This document shows positions 32,528 to 45,991 of a stretch of 64,000 nucleotides of DNA, one piece after another. The stretch is from positions 4,476,376-4,540,375 of the forward strand of contig NZ_JAVIWS010000001.1 in assembly GCF_031323975.1 (NCBI RefSeq), written 5' to 3'. The notes below the pieces were generated by a model. It had not been told where the DNA came from. It did no database searches and worked only from the letters and a program-made list of their open reading frames with translations. Every line of letters starts with the position of its first letter. The first letter of the stretch is position 1. The translations under genes and the position numbers were made by a program. The stretch comes from Escherichia ruysiae (GTDB lineage: Bacteria; Pseudomonadota; Gammaproteobacteria; Enterobacterales; Enterobacteriaceae).

Positions 32528-33598
32528 TTAGCGAGAGTAACTGGTTGCAGGCAGAGAAGGCGGGGAGAACAACAGATCGCTGAATGCGCGTTGTGAAATT
32601 TTGCGTACCAACAAGCCAGCAACAGTACAAATCAACAAACTGACAAAGGGGTAAACCAGCAGGAGCGTCAGTTCGAGTTGCGGCGACCAGCGTGCTGCGT
32701 TCATTTGCGGAATCAGACTCAAGCTGAATATCTCTACCAGAATGCGATGGGTGGTGTAGATGGCAATGGTGTTGGAACCAATCACATTCAGCAGGCTGGA
32801 GGAGCGCATACCGAAACGCTGCTCGTACTGATAAAACAGCTTCATGATCACCACAATCGATACCAGCGACAGGAGTAGCGACACGTTAAACAACCAGGCA
32901 CTGACCGCCAGAACGGCCAGCAGCGAAGACATCAGCAGATGGCGGCGCAACGGTACTTCTTTAACACAGGTCATTAATGTTGCGCCAAACCAAGCGCCAA
33001 GGCTGTAATAAGGCAAATTGCGGATCACACTGTTCATTCCCCACCACGGCGTGGGAACGAAATTAACAGCCACACTCATCAGTACAAACAGGGCGAATAA
33101 TGGCAGCGCCTGGCGGTTAAAAATTTTACACACCACGAAATAGACAATTAAAGCATACAGATACCACAAGCTGGTGCTGGCGGTGATCATCCCGTGCAGG
33201 AACTCACCGGTGGAATCGGCATAAGCAGCATTTGAGGCATTGCTGTAATCGCGCTCAGGTGCCAGCCACTGATTCAGTGCGCTCAGCGCCAGCCACTGGA
33301 CGATACCCCACAGCGCCAGCACCCAGAAGATGCTCCAGATCCGTTTATCGAGACAATTTCCCCACGGCACACTGTCGATATAGCGGCGAATCAAATAGCC
33401 GGAGATAAAGAAAAAAACCGGCATACGAAAGGGTGCAAGATAAAGATTGAAATAGATCCAGCATTTGCTCAGGACTTCCGATAACGGATGCTGAAAAGTG
33501 GTCATATGCGGATAAAAGGTAATGACCGAGTGATAAACCACCACCAGACAGATGCATAACCCTTTGATCTGGTTAATCCATAGTTCTTTTTGTTTCAT
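32528..33598 (-). CDS. ycfT: YcfT, inner-membrane acyltransferase-3-like protein
   Basis: 356-residue polytopic membrane protein of the acyltransferase-3 family (about ten hydrophobic segments). NQIKGLCICLVVVYHS near residue 9 places the family His; MPVFFFISGYLIRR near residue 59 is the second conserved motif. Substrate unknown; in Salmonella the homologue is reported as a PhoP-regulated gene. Single gene, divergent from lolC. Confidence 0.92.
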   Translation of the reverse strand: MKQKELWINQIKGLCICLVVVYHSVITFYPHMTTFQHPLSEVLSKCWIYFNLYLAPFRMPVFFFISGYLIRRYIDSVPWGNCLDKRIWSIFWVLALWGIVQWLALSALNQWLAPERDYSNASNAAYADSTGEFLHGMITASTSLWYLYALIVYFVVCKIFNRQALPLFALFVLMSVAVNFVPTPWWGMNSVIRNLPYYSLGAWFGATLMTCVKEVPLRRHLLMSSLLAVLAVSAWLFNVSLLLSLVSIVVIMKLFYQYEQRFGMRSSSLLNVIGSNTIAIYTTHRILVEIFSLSLIPQMNAARWSPQLELTLLLVYPFVSLLICTVAGLLVRKISQRAFSDLLFSPPSLPATSYSR

Positions 33599-33741
33599 CA
33601 GAACAACACGCTCTTTTATTAATTTACCAACAACTGATCCTGCTGGTTATTAACCGAGGTGTAATGGGTATCTGTCTGTATTAGATGATTTTTCAGATTA
33701 AGATCAGGCTGCAAGCCTGCTGGTAAAATATGGCAATTTAG

Positions 33742-36999
<3,258 letters not shown>

Positions 37000-37027
37000 A
37001 GGCAGTACATTAAAACAAGGAGCGGCA

Positions 37028-37939
37028 ATGTATTACGGGTTTGATATTGGTGGAACAAAAATTGCGCTTGGCGTATTTGATAGCAGTCGGCAGTTGCAGT
37101 GGGAAAAGCGGGTGCCGACACCGCGTGACAGCTATGACGCATTTTTAGATGCAGTGTGCGAGCTGGTCGTCGAAGCCGATCAGCGTTTTGGCTGTAAAGG
37201 TTCTGTCGGCATCGGTATTCCGGGAATGCCGGAAACAGAAGATGGCACGCTGTATGCCGCCAATGTCCCCGCTGCCAGCGGTAAACCGCTGCGTGCCGAC
37301 CTGAGCGCACGTCTTGAGCGCGATGTGCGACTTGATAATGACGCGAACTGTTTTGCCCTTTCTGAAGCCTGGGATGATGAATTTACCCAATATCCGCTGG
37401 TGATGGGGTTAATTCTCGGCACTGGCGTTGGCGGTGGACTGGTGTTTAACGGTAAAGCGGTGACGGGTAAAAGCTATATTACCGGCGAGTTTGGTCATAT
37501 GCGTCTGCCGGTCGATGCGTTAACCATGATGGGGCTTGATTTCCCATTACGCCGCTGCGGCTGTGGTCAGCATGGCTGCATTGAAAATTATCTGTCTGGT
37601 CGCGGTTTTGCGTGGCTGTATCAACACTATTATCATCAACCGTTGCAGGCTCCCGAAATTATTGCGCTTTATGATCAAGGCGATGAGCAGGCAAGGGCGC
37701 ATGTTGAGCGTTATCTGGATCTATTAGCGGTTTGTCTGGGAAACATCCTGACCATTATTGACCCTGATCTGGTGGTCATTGGCGGTGGTTTATCCAATTT
37801 CCCGGCAATCACAACGCAACTGGCGGACAGGCTGCCTCGTCATCTCTTACCTGTAGCTCGTGTTCCGCGCATTGAACGCGCGCGCCACGGTGATGCAGGC
37901 GGAATGCGTGGAGCTGCCTTCCTACATCTAACCGATTAA
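37028..37939 (+). CDS. nagK: N-acetylglucosamine kinase NagK
   Basis: ROK-family sugar kinase that phosphorylates GlcNAc from peptidoglycan recycling. 303 residues. ATP motif [11 protein letters not shown] near residue 5, catalytic [12 protein letters not shown], and the zinc cluster [17 protein letters not shown] characteristic of ROK kinases. ATG after AACAAGGAGCGGCA. Fourth gene of the lolCDE-nagK-cobB run. Confidence 0.97.
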   Translation: MYYGFDIGGTKIALGVFDSSRQLQWEKRVPTPRDSYDAFLDAVCELVVEADQRFGCKGSVGIGIPGMPETEDGTLYAANVPAASGKPLRADLSARLERDVRLDNDANCFALSEAWDDEFTQYPLVMGLILGTGVGGGLVFNGKAVTGKSYITGEFGHMRLPVDALTMMGLDFPLRRCGCGQHGCIENYLSGRGFAWLYQHYYHQPLQAPEIIALYDQGDEQARAHVERYLDLLAVCLGNILTIIDPDLVVIGGGLSNFPAITTQLADRLPRHLLPVARVPRIERARHGDAGGMRGAAFLHLTD

Positions 37940-37954
37940 ACAACAGAGGTTGCT

Positions 37955-38776
37955 ATGCTGTCGCGTCGGGGTCATCGGTTAAGTCGTTTTCGTAAAAATA
38001 AACGCCGCCTGCGCGAGCGTTTACGTCAGCGTATTTTTTTCAGAGATAAAGTGGTGTCGGAAGCAATGGAAAAACCAAGAGTACTCGTACTGACAGGGGC
38101 TGGTATTTCTGCGGAATCAGGTATTCGTACCTTTCGCGCCGCAGATGGCCTGTGGGAAGAACATCGTGTTGAAGATGTTGCGACGCCAGAGGGCTTTGAT
38201 CGCGACCCTGAACTGGTGCAAGCGTTTTATAACGCTCGTCGCCGACAGTTACAGCAGCCAGAAATACAGCCTAACGCCGCGCATCTTGCGCTGGCTAAAC
38301 TGCAAGATGCCCTCGGCGACCGCTTTTTGCTGGTGACGCAGAATATCGATAACCTGCATGAACGCGCAGGCAATACCAATGTGATTCATATGCATGGAGA
38401 ATTGCTGAAAGTACGTTGTTCGCAAAGCGGGCAGGTTCTCGACTGGACTGGTGATGTTACGCCAGAAGATAAATGTCATTGCTGCCAGTTTCCGGCTCCG
38501 CTGCGCCCGCACGTGGTGTGGTTTGGCGAAATGCCGCTTGGCATGGATGAAATTTATATGGCACTGGCGATGGCGGATATTTTCATTGCCATTGGCACAT
38601 CCGGGCATGTTTATCCGGCGGCCGGTTTTGTTCATGAAGCAAAATTGCATGGCGCGCACACCGTGGAACTCAATCTTGAGCCGAGCCAGGTTGGTAACGA
38701 ATTTGCCGAGAAATATTACGGCCCGGCAAGCCAGGTGGTGCCAGAGTTTGTTGAAAAGTTGCTGAAGGGATTATAA
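37955..38776 (+). CDS. cobB: NAD-dependent sirtuin deacylase CobB
   Basis: CobB removes acetyl and succinyl groups from lysines, for example reactivating acetyl-CoA synthetase. 273 residues. Rossmann motif [16 protein letters not shown] near residue 47, Tyr92 and Arg95 (desuccinylase residues), [12 protein letters not shown], catalytic His147 in IHMHGE, a Cys pair CHCCQ with an earlier Cys. The basic N-terminal extension is the long isoform. The stop comes after KLLKGL, six residues earlier than K-12 as I remember it; the active site is unaffected. Confidence 0.95.
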   Translation: MLSRRGHRLSRFRKNKRRLRERLRQRIFFRDKVVSEAMEKPRVLVLTGAGISAESGIRTFRAADGLWEEHRVEDVATPEGFDRDPELVQAFYNARRRQLQQPEIQPNAAHLALAKLQDALGDRFLLVTQNIDNLHERAGNTNVIHMHGELLKVRCSQSGQVLDWTGDVTPEDKCHCCQFPAPLRPHVVWFGEMPLGMDEIYMALAMADIFIAIGTSGHVYPAAGFVHEAKLHGAHTVELNLEPSQVGNEFAEKYYGPASQVVPEFVEKLLKGL

Positions 38777-38789
38777 ATCAGGAGTAATT

Positions 38790-38890
38790 GCCTGATGCGC
38801 TACGCTTATCAGGCCTACGATAGGGCGCAATTAATTGAATTTGCGGGTTTTGTAGGCCTGATAAGGCGTTAACGCCGCATCCGGCATAAT
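38790..38890. repeat. REP pair between cobB and ymfA
   Basis: Two inverted REP units (CCTGATGCGCTACGCTTATCAGG and GCCTGATAAGGCGTTAACGCC...GCATCCGGC). In K-12 the gene ycfZ lies in this interval; here only these repeats separate cobB from the ymfA remnant. Confidence 0.75.
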
Positions 38891-38939
38891 ACACGCGCAC
38901 TTTATCGGCCTCTTTTAACTTTTACTCGTATGAATTTTT

Positions 38940-39401
38940 TCATGGGCGGGACTTCCTGTTCCTGCGTGATTTTTTAGAGGAGGGGACCATGATTATCAGA
39001 CCGATACCACCGAAAATAATGCCTGCTATGCCAACAAAGCCCCATTCAAAAAAATTAACTCAGGGATTGTTTATTTCGGCTTCTTCTGGATGCCCTGGCG
39101 GATAATAGACATTGACTTTGTCACCTTCGCTATCTTCATAAAAATCACTACCAATATTTGAATTAAAAATTAGCGTGTAATCTGGTGTAGGGCGAAAGGC
39201 AACCACTGGATACCAGGAACCATTATCACCGACGTCGTTTGAATGATTGTTGTACCAGACGGCATCAACAATGACCCCTTCGGTATGCATCGCATTTTTG
39301 GTATAGGTGAACTGGTTGTAAAATATAACAACAGAAATAACGAGCAGTACCAAACCAATACCGACGAAAGAGCGGGATAAAACGTTACTGTCCTGACTCA
39401 T
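38940..39401 (-). pseudogene. ymfA: ymfA, DUF3592 membrane protein, broken by an in-frame stop
   Basis: The frame starting at 39401 encodes 113 residues: an N-terminal membrane helix ([21 protein letters not shown]) and a DUF3592-like extracytoplasmic domain. It stops at TGA (39060-39062). Reading on in the same frame gives 39 more residues with a second hydrophobic helix ([19 protein letters not shown]) and a basic tail, ending at 38940. The total of 153 codons equals K-12 YmfA, so TGA probably replaced a Trp codon (TGG). The truncated protein would lack its second membrane helix and may or may not be functional. Confidence 0.85.
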
Positions 39402-39424
39402 ATGTCACTTCCTTGCTAAATAAA

Positions 39425-39452
39425 AAACGGGCGGTAATACCACCGCCCGTTT
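39425..39452 (-). terminator. potABCD operon terminator
   Basis: On the minus strand AAACGGGCGGT, a short loop and ACCGCCCGTTT form an 11-bp stem followed by TTTATTT. It lies just after potD. Confidence 0.88.
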
Positions 39453-39458
39453 GCTGAA

Positions 39459-40505
39459 TTAACGTCCTGCTTTCAGCTTCTGATAATACTCTTCATAAAT
39501 GCTGCTGGCTGCGCCAACGTCATTCTGCCATTCACCATTTTTAATGGTTTCAGCATCCGGGTAGAGCGTTTTATCGTTCGCTACTTCCGGGCTTAACAGC
39601 TTACGCGCCGCAAGGTTTGGCGTTGGATAACCGATAGTTTCGGCAACCTGTTTTGCCACATCCGGGCGCAGCAGGAAGTTGATCAATTTCAGCGCGCCTT
39701 CTTTGTTTTTGGCATTTGCCGGGATCGCCAGGCTGTCCATCCAGAAAATGCCGCCTTCTTTCGGCCACACCACGTCAATTGGCGTACCCGCCTGGCGCGC
39801 AACGAAAGCAGAACCGTTCCAGATCATGCCGAGGTTAACTTCGCCTTCCATGTACGGGTTAGCCGGGTTATCGGAGTTAAACGCTGCGACGTTTGGCATC
39901 AGTTTTTTCAGCTCGTTATATGCAGCTTCAATCTCTTTCGGATCGGTGGTGTTACCGGAATAGCCCAGCTTACGCAGCGCCATCTGGAACACTTCACGGG
40001 CATCGTCGGTCAGCAGCAGGCTGCCTTTGTACTCAGGCTTCCACAGATCGGCCCAGCTGGTAACGGATTTCGGATCCACCGCATCACCGTTAACGCCAAT
40101 CGCCGTCGCACCCCAGATATACGGAATGGAGTAGTCGTTATTCGGGTCAAAAGGCTTGTTGAGCATGTCTGGATCGAGATTGCTGAAGTTCGTTAACTTC
40201 GACTTGTCGATCTTCTGGATCATCCCTTCTTTACGCATTTTATCGACGTAATAGGTTGAAGGAACCACCAGATCATAGGCACCGTCTTTGTACGTTTTCA
40301 GCTTGGCATACATGGTTTCGTTCGACTCGTAAGTCGAATAGATAACCTTAATACCGGTTTCTTTGGTGAACTGTTCAAGCAGTCCTGGCGGCACGTACTC
40401 GGTCCAGTTGTAGAAATACAGCGTGTTGTTGTCATCGGCGTGAGCGGCGCTCATGCCCAGTGCCAGAGCACCCGCCGCGAGCAGGTGGCGTGACCATTTT
40501 TTCAT
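39459..40505 (-). CDS. potD: Spermidine/putrescine-binding periplasmic protein PotD
   Basis: Periplasmic polyamine receptor of the PotABCD importer. 348 residues. Signal peptide of 23 residues ending AHA, then DDNNTLYFYNWTEYVPPGLLEQF; the ligand-pocket residues (Trp34, Tyr37, Asp168, Trp255-type positions) appear retained. Last gene of the operon, overlapping potC by four bases, followed by a terminator. Confidence 0.98.
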   Translation of the reverse strand: MKKWSRHLLAAGALALGMSAAHADDNNTLYFYNWTEYVPPGLLEQFTKETGIKVIYSTYESNETMYAKLKTYKDGAYDLVVPSTYYVDKMRKEGMIQKIDKSKLTNFSNLDPDMLNKPFDPNNDYSIPYIWGATAIGVNGDAVDPKSVTSWADLWKPEYKGSLLLTDDAREVFQMALRKLGYSGNTTDPKEIEAAYNELKKLMPNVAAFNSDNPANPYMEGEVNLGMIWNGSAFVARQAGTPIDVVWPKEGGIFWMDSLAIPANAKNKEGALKLINFLLRPDVAKQVAETIGYPTPNLAARKLLSPEVANDKTLYPDAETIKNGEWQNDVGAASSIYEEYYQKLKAGR

Positions 40506-41296
40506 TTAACGTCCCCTGTGTTACCTTTCGTTTTATCACGAGCAATAAGCTGGCTGGCAATTACCATTACCAGCGACAGCACCAGTAATATGGTTGCCAG
40601 CGCGTTAACTTCCGGCGATACGCCGACTTTGACCATCGAATAAATTTTTAACGGCAGAATTTCATAGCTCGGTCCGGTGACAAACGACGAAACTACCACA
40701 TCGTCCATCGACAGGGTAAAGCTTAGCACCCAGCCCGCAGCCACAGCTGGCATTGCCAGTGGCAAAATGATTTTCCGTAGAATGGTAAATTCGCTGGCGC
40801 CGAGATCTTTCGCCGCTTCCAGCATCCGCACATCAAAACCTTTCAGGCGCGAATACACTGTCACCACCACAAATGGCAGGCAGAAGGTGATATGCGAGAA
40901 CAGCAGCGACCAGAAGCCAAGCTGAATACCCAGCAGCATAAACAGCACCAGCAGCGAAATCGCCATCACGATATCTGGTGACATCATCACCACAAACAGC
41001 ATTCCGCTAACGAACGGCTTACCACGAAAGCGATAACGGTACAGTGCAACTGCCGTCAGTGAACCGATAAGCGTAGCAAACGTCGCCGAAAACACCGCCA
41101 TTGTTAGTGAATGCTGCGCTGCCTGTAACAGGCTGTCGTTGTTCATCAGCAGGCTATACCATTTGGTGGTAAAACCCTGCCAGTTGATGCCAAAGCGCGA
41201 GCTGTTAAAGGAGTTCACAATCAAAATAATGATTGGGATATACAGGTACGCGTAGATAGCGGTCATAAAACCGCCGCGAAGCAGTCGACCGATCAT
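40502..41296 (-). CDS. potC: Spermidine/putrescine ABC permease PotC
   Basis: 264-residue permease with about six membrane helices. The EAA loop (MLEAAKDLGASEFTILRKIILPLAMPAV) contacts PotA. ATGA-type overlaps with potB upstream and potD downstream indicate coupled translation. Confidence 0.98.
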   Translation of the reverse strand: MIGRLLRGGFMTAIYAYLYIPIIILIVNSFNSSRFGINWQGFTTKWYSLLMNNDSLLQAAQHSLTMAVFSATFATLIGSLTAVALYRYRFRGKPFVSGMLFVVMMSPDIVMAISLLVLFMLLGIQLGFWSLLFSHITFCLPFVVVTVYSRLKGFDVRMLEAAKDLGASEFTILRKIILPLAMPAVAAGWVLSFTLSMDDVVVSSFVTGPSYEILPLKIYSMVKVGVSPEVNALATILLVLSLVMVIASQLIARDKTKGNTGDVK

Positions 41297-42150
41297 TCGA
41301 GTTCCACCTTCTTATTCAGCAAACGAGAAGCGCGCCAGTAAACCAGCAACATCAGGCCCATTACGATAGTCAGCGTAATGCTGGTGGCGGCGCCAAACGG
41401 CCAGTCGCGAATATTAAGGAACTGAACCTTGATGACGTTACCGATCAGCAGGTTTTTCGCACCACCCATCAGGTCGGATACATAGAACAAGCCCATAGCT
41501 GGCAGCATCACCAGCAGACATCCGGCAATAATTCCCGGCATCGTCAGCGGAATAATAATACGGATAAAAGTCTGCAATTTGCTGGCACCGAGATCGCGCG
41601 CCGCTTCCAGTAAAGGTTTATCCAGTTTTTCAATACTGGAATAGAGTGGCATCACCATAAACGGCAGCAGAATGTAAACCAGACCGATAATCACCGCGCT
41701 GGGGGTGAACATGATGCGAATTGGGGTATCAATAACGCCCAGCCACAGCAGGAACTCGTTGAGATAACCTTTGGTGCTGAGGAAAATTTTTAGCCCGTAG
41801 ATACGAATCAGCGAGTTTGTCCAGAACGGAACAATCAGCAGAAACAGCAGCAGCGGTCGCACTTTATGCGGCAGTTTTGCCAGAAACCAGGCAAACGGGT
41901 AGCCCAGCACCAGGCAGGCGAGAGTGGCGATCAGCGCCATATTCAGTGAGTGCACGAGCACTTCAAAATAGAGCGGATCGAGCAGACGTGTGTAGTTATC
42001 CAGCGTAAAGACCATTTTGACGAAACTCGCGTCGTCGCGGGTCAAAAAGCTGGTGCCAATGATCATCAGGTTGGGCAGAAAGACAAACAACACAAGCCAA
42101 CCGACGATAGTGACAATCACTACATTCTGGAACTTACTTGTGTTCTTCAT
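41293..42150 (-). CDS. potB: Spermidine/putrescine ABC permease PotB
   Basis: 285-residue permease partner of PotC with six helices and the EAA loop [28 protein letters not shown]. Begins 17 bases before the end of potA. Confidence 0.97.
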   Translation of the reverse strand: MKNTSKFQNVVIVTIVGWLVLFVFLPNLMIIGTSFLTRDDASFVKMVFTLDNYTRLLDPLYFEVLVHSLNMALIATLACLVLGYPFAWFLAKLPHKVRPLLLFLLIVPFWTNSLIRIYGLKIFLSTKGYLNEFLLWLGVIDTPIRIMFTPSAVIIGLVYILLPFMVMPLYSSIEKLDKPLLEAARDLGASKLQTFIRIIIPLTMPGIIAGCLLVMLPAMGLFYVSDLMGGAKNLLIGNVIKVQFLNIRDWPFGAATSITLTIVMGLMLLVYWRASRLLNKKVELE

Positions 42151-43270
42151 CAGCCAGTACGACCTCCCAGCTTTCTACCCAATTAATGGCCATTTTCTGG
42201 TCGAGTGAGTGGTCAAAGTCAGGATCGTCTTCGTTGAAGAATTCGCTGACCATCACCATCTTGCCATTTTCCAGTTCGACAACCGACTCCAGCGTCATGC
42301 CTTTGTAGTTACGCTCGCGAACGTAACCAATCAGCCCTTCGACGTGGTTATCATCGTTGATTTCGTCAACGCGTAAGTCTTCCGGGCGTAACAGAACATG
42401 CAGTTTTTGCCCAGGTTCAACGGCGAAGTTAACGTAGATATTACACTCGCGGCCTTCAACGTTGGCGCGTACGCGTTGCTCGTCGAGACGTTCGATCACC
42501 GTGGCGTTAAACATATTGATTTCGCCAATGAATCCGGCAACAAACAGGTTTTTGGGTTCTTCGTAGATTTCACGTGGTGTGCCGTCTTGTTCAATGCGAC
42601 CATCGCGCATCACCACAATCCGGTCAGACATAGTGAGTGCCTCTTCCTGGTCGTGGGTAACGAAGACGAAAGTAATGCCAAGTTTTCGCTGTAACGCTTT
42701 TAACTCGTTCTGCATCTGTTTGCGCAGTTTGTAATCCAGCGCGGAAAGCGATTCATCAAGCAACAACAGACGAGGCTTGTTAACCACTGCGCGGGCAATG
42801 GCCACGCGTTGCTGCTGACCGCCAGAGAGTTGATGCGGTTTGCGTTGAGCGAAGGTTTCCAGTTGTACCATCCGCAGGGCTTCCATCACGCGAGGCGTAA
42901 TTTCAGCAGCGGGGGTTTTTTGCATACGCAACCCAAAGGCCACATTTTCGAATACGGTCATGTGGGGGAATAACGCGTAGCTTTGGAAAACGGTGTTCAC
43001 ATAGCGGTTTTCCGCCGGAACGTGGGTGATGTCCTCGTTATCCAGCATGATGCGCCCGGAATCAACAGTTTCCAGACCCGCAATCAGGCGAAGAACGGTT
43101 GTTTTACCGCAGCCAGAAGGGCCAAGCAGCGTGAGGAACTCGCCATTGTTGATAGTCAGATCAAGCTGGGGAATGACTTCTTTACCATCAAAGCATTTGC
43201 GAATTCCCGCCAATTGCACCAGCGGTGAAAGCGAACTCGGTTGTTTATTCAATTTTTTACTCTGTCCCAT
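42134..43270 (-). CDS. potA: Spermidine/putrescine ABC ATPase PotA
   Basis: 378-residue ATPase that energises polyamine uptake. Walker [10 protein letters not shown] near residue 49, Q-loop, signature [14 protein letters not shown], Walker [13 protein letters not shown], switch His in VTHDQEEAL; then a C-terminal TOBE domain. First gene of the operon; its upstream gap (43271-43519) is shared with the divergent pepT. Confidence 0.98.
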   Translation of the reverse strand: MGQSKKLNKQPSSLSPLVQLAGIRKCFDGKEVIPQLDLTINNGEFLTLLGPSGCGKTTVLRLIAGLETVDSGRIMLDNEDITHVPAENRYVNTVFQSYALFPHMTVFENVAFGLRMQKTPAAEITPRVMEALRMVQLETFAQRKPHQLSGGQQQRVAIARAVVNKPRLLLLDESLSALDYKLRKQMQNELKALQRKLGITFVFVTHDQEEALTMSDRIVVMRDGRIEQDGTPREIYEEPKNLFVAGFIGEINMFNATVIERLDEQRVRANVEGRECNIYVNFAVEPGQKLHVLLRPEDLRVDEINDDNHVEGLIGYVRERNYKGMTLESVVELENGKMVMVSEFFNEDDPDFDHSLDQKMAINWVESWEVVLADEEHK

Positions 43271-43519
43271 GTAAACGCAACGGATGGCTTACCGATGCGG
43301 GGTTTGTGGTTAACCACCTTGGTGACTCTTAATGAGGGCGGTAATTCTACGGCAAACCATCGGAATCGCCAATCCTTGTTGTGAATTACTGGCTTAGCTT
43401 TATATTGATTAAGGTAATGTTGATAAATATTCCCGCTTGCAGGGGTAAAAGTGACCTGACGCAATATTTGTCTTTTCTTGCTTCTTAATAATGTTGTCAC
43501 GAAAAGTGAGGGTGACTAC

Positions 43520-44746
43520 ATGGATAAACTACTTGAGCGTTTTTTGAACTACGTGTCTCTGGATACCCAATCAAAAGCGGGAGTGAGACAGGTTCCCAGC
43601 ACGGAAGGTCAGTGGAAGTTATTGCATTTGTTGAAAGATCAGCTCGAAGAGATGGGGCTTATCAATGTGACCTTAAGTGAGAAAGGAACGCTAATGGCGA
43701 CGTTACCGGCTAACGTTCCTGGCGATATCCCGGCGATTGGTTTTATTTCTCATGTGGATACCTCTCCGGATTGCAGCGGTAAAAATGTAAATCCGCAAAT
43801 TGTTGAAAACTATCGTGGTGGCGACATCGCGCTGGGTATTGGCGACGAAGTCTTGTCACCAGTGATGTTCCCGGTTCTGCATCAATTGCTGGGGCAGACG
43901 CTGATCACCACCGATGGCAAAACGCTATTGGGCGCTGACGATAAAGCCGGTATTGCGGAAATTATGACCGCGCTGGCGGTATTGCAGCAGAAAAACATTC
44001 CGCATGGCGATATTCGCGTCGCCTTTACGCCAGATGAAGAAGTGGGGAAAGGGGCGAAACACTTTGATGTTGACGCCTTTGATGCTCGTTGGGCTTACAC
44101 CGTCGATGGTGGTGGCGTAGGCGAACTGGAGTTTGAAAACTTCAACGCCGCATCGGTGAATATCAAAATTGTCGGTAACAACGTTCACCCTGGCTCGGCA
44201 AAAGGCGTGATGGTTAACGCGCTATCGCTGGCTGCACGCATTCATGCAGAAGTTCCGGCGGATGAAAGCCCAGAAACTACCGAAGGTTATGAAGGTTTTT
44301 ATCACCTGACGAGCATGAAAGGCACCGTTGAGCGCGCCGATATGCACTACATCATTCGTGATTTCGATCGTAAACAGTTTGAAGCGCGTAAACGTAAGAT
44401 GATGGAGATTGCCAAGAAAGTGGGCAAAGGGCTGCACCCTGATTGCTACATTGAACTGGTGATTGAAGACAGTTACTACAACATGCGCGAGAAAATTGTG
44501 GATCATCCGCATATTCTCGATATCGCCCAGCAGGCGATGCGCGATTGTGATATTGAACCGGATCTGAAGCCGATCCGTGGCGGCACCGACGGCGCGCAGT
44601 TGTCGTTTATGGGATTACCGTGCCCGAACCTGTTCACTGGCGGTTACAACTATCATGGTAAACATGAGTTTGTGACCCTGGAAGGAATGGAAAAAGCGGT
44701 GCAGGTGATCGTGCGTATTGCCGAGTTAACGGCGCAACGGAAGTAA
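43520..44746 (+). CDS. pepT: Peptidase T (tripeptidase)
   Basis: Zinc aminotripeptidase of the M20 family. 408 residues. Metal ligands: HVDTSPD (near residue 78), GADDKAG (Asp near 140), DEEVGKG (Glu pair near 174) and [11 protein letters not shown] at the C-terminal end. Start at 43520 after GAGGGTGACTAC. Divergent from potA; in E. coli/Salmonella it is induced anaerobically by FNR, and a TTGAT-like half-site lies upstream, but I could not find a clean full FNR palindrome. Confidence 0.97.
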   Translation: MDKLLERFLNYVSLDTQSKAGVRQVPSTEGQWKLLHLLKDQLEEMGLINVTLSEKGTLMATLPANVPGDIPAIGFISHVDTSPDCSGKNVNPQIVENYRGGDIALGIGDEVLSPVMFPVLHQLLGQTLITTDGKTLLGADDKAGIAEIMTALAVLQQKNIPHGDIRVAFTPDEEVGKGAKHFDVDAFDARWAYTVDGGGVGELEFENFNAASVNIKIVGNNVHPGSAKGVMVNALSLAARIHAEVPADESPETTEGYEGFYHLTSMKGTVERADMHYIIRDFDRKQFEARKRKMMEIAKKVGKGLHPDCYIELVIEDSYYNMREKIVDHPHILDIAQQAMRDCDIEPDLKPIRGGTDGAQLSFMGLPCPNLFTGGYNYHGKHEFVTLEGMEKAVQVIVRIAELTAQRK

Positions 44747-44756
44747 GCGAAAAGGG

Positions 44757-44785
44757 ATGCGGCATGTGATGCCGCATCCGGCTTA
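44757..44785. repeat. REP element after pepT
   Basis: GATGCGGCAT-GTG-ATGCCGCATC followed by CGGCTTAC is a single palindromic REP unit between the convergent genes pepT and roxA. Confidence 0.75.
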
Positions 44786-44794
44786 CATCCAAAC

Positions 44795-45916
44795 TTACCC
44801 TTCGAAGAACCAATACCCGCTATTGACCAGCGCCGCGAGCATCGCGAGGAATGATGGATCTTCCAGCGCATCGCCAAAATTCTCGGCAGTCAGCACAATA
44901 TTACTGGCGAGCGCATCCAGTGCCGGACGGTGCGGAGAATCGATCTTTTCACCATTGGCGTATACATCATCACCAATGCGCAATACGCGCAGACCACCCA
45001 GGCGCACCAGCACATCACCTTGTTTCAGCGCATCGTAGATTTCATCCGGCTGATAAGGCGGCTCTGGCGGCGCGATATCCAGTTCATGACGTGACTGGGA
45101 AATAAACTCGCCAAACCACTGTTTAAAGTGTTCCGGCTGGTTGATCAGTTCAAGCATCATCTCACGCAGTTTATCCATCTCTTGCGGCAGAACATCAGCC
45201 GGATGGGCGCGAGGAGGGATATCCGGATCGCTGTAATAATTACCGCCCAGCTCACGTTGCAGAACATAATCGGCAAAACCGCTGATCAGCTCCCGCGTAT
45301 TGGGCGCACGAAAACCGACAGAGTAGTTCATCGCATTTTCCAGCGCGTAGCCTTCGTGCGGGAATCCCGGCGGAATATAAAGAATATCGCCAGGCTCCAG
45401 CTCTTCATCGATGATGGCTTCGAACGGATCGACCTGTAACAGATCCGGGTGCGGGCAGTGCTGTTTCATTTGCAGCTTTTCGCCCACTCGCCAGCGACGA
45501 CGACCAGTTCCCTGGATAATAAACACATCGTATTGATCGAGATGCGGGCCGACGCCGCCGCCGGGTACGGAAAATGAGATCATCAGGTCGTCAATGCGCC
45601 AGTCCGGCAGTTCACGAAACGGACGCATCAGCGCGGCAGTTGGTTCATGCCAGTGATTTACTGCCTGCACCAGCAATGACCAGTTGGTCTCACCGAGATG
45701 ATCGTAGCTTTCGAATGGACCGTGGCTGACCTGCCATTTACCATCCTGGTGACTGACCAGCCGACTGTCGACTTCGCTTTCCATCGCCAGACCCGCTAAC
45801 TCGTCTGGAGAGATTGGGTCAATAAAATTATTAAAGCCGCGTTTTAACACTACCGGACGTTTCTGCCAGTGGCGTTCAAGAAAATCGGGCCAGTTAAGGG
45901 TAAGTTGGTATTCCAT
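44795..45916 (-). CDS. roxA: 50S ribosomal protein L16 arginine hydroxylase (YcfD/RoxA)
   Basis: JmjC-type 2-oxoglutarate/Fe(II) oxygenase that hydroxylates L16 Arg81. 373 residues from the ATG at 45916 (MEYQLTLNW); three extra codons are open upstream. Iron ligands: His125 and Asp127 in GPHLDQYD and the His of FPHEGYALENAMNYSVGFR. Winged-helix-like C-terminal domain follows. Full length. Confidence 0.96.
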   Translation of the reverse strand: MEYQLTLNWPDFLERHWQKRPVVLKRGFNNFIDPISPDELAGLAMESEVDSRLVSHQDGKWQVSHGPFESYDHLGETNWSLLVQAVNHWHEPTAALMRPFRELPDWRIDDLMISFSVPGGGVGPHLDQYDVFIIQGTGRRRWRVGEKLQMKQHCPHPDLLQVDPFEAIIDEELEPGDILYIPPGFPHEGYALENAMNYSVGFRAPNTRELISGFADYVLQRELGGNYYSDPDIPPRAHPADVLPQEMDKLREMMLELINQPEHFKQWFGEFISQSRHELDIAPPEPPYQPDEIYDALKQGDVLVRLGGLRVLRIGDDVYANGEKIDSPHRPALDALASNIVLTAENFGDALEDPSFLAMLAALVNSGYWFFEG

Positions 45917-45991
45917 GTTAAGCATCCACAGGCTGGTATCTGCAACCGATTATAACGGATGCTTAACGTAATGCGTGAAGAAAGGGCATAT

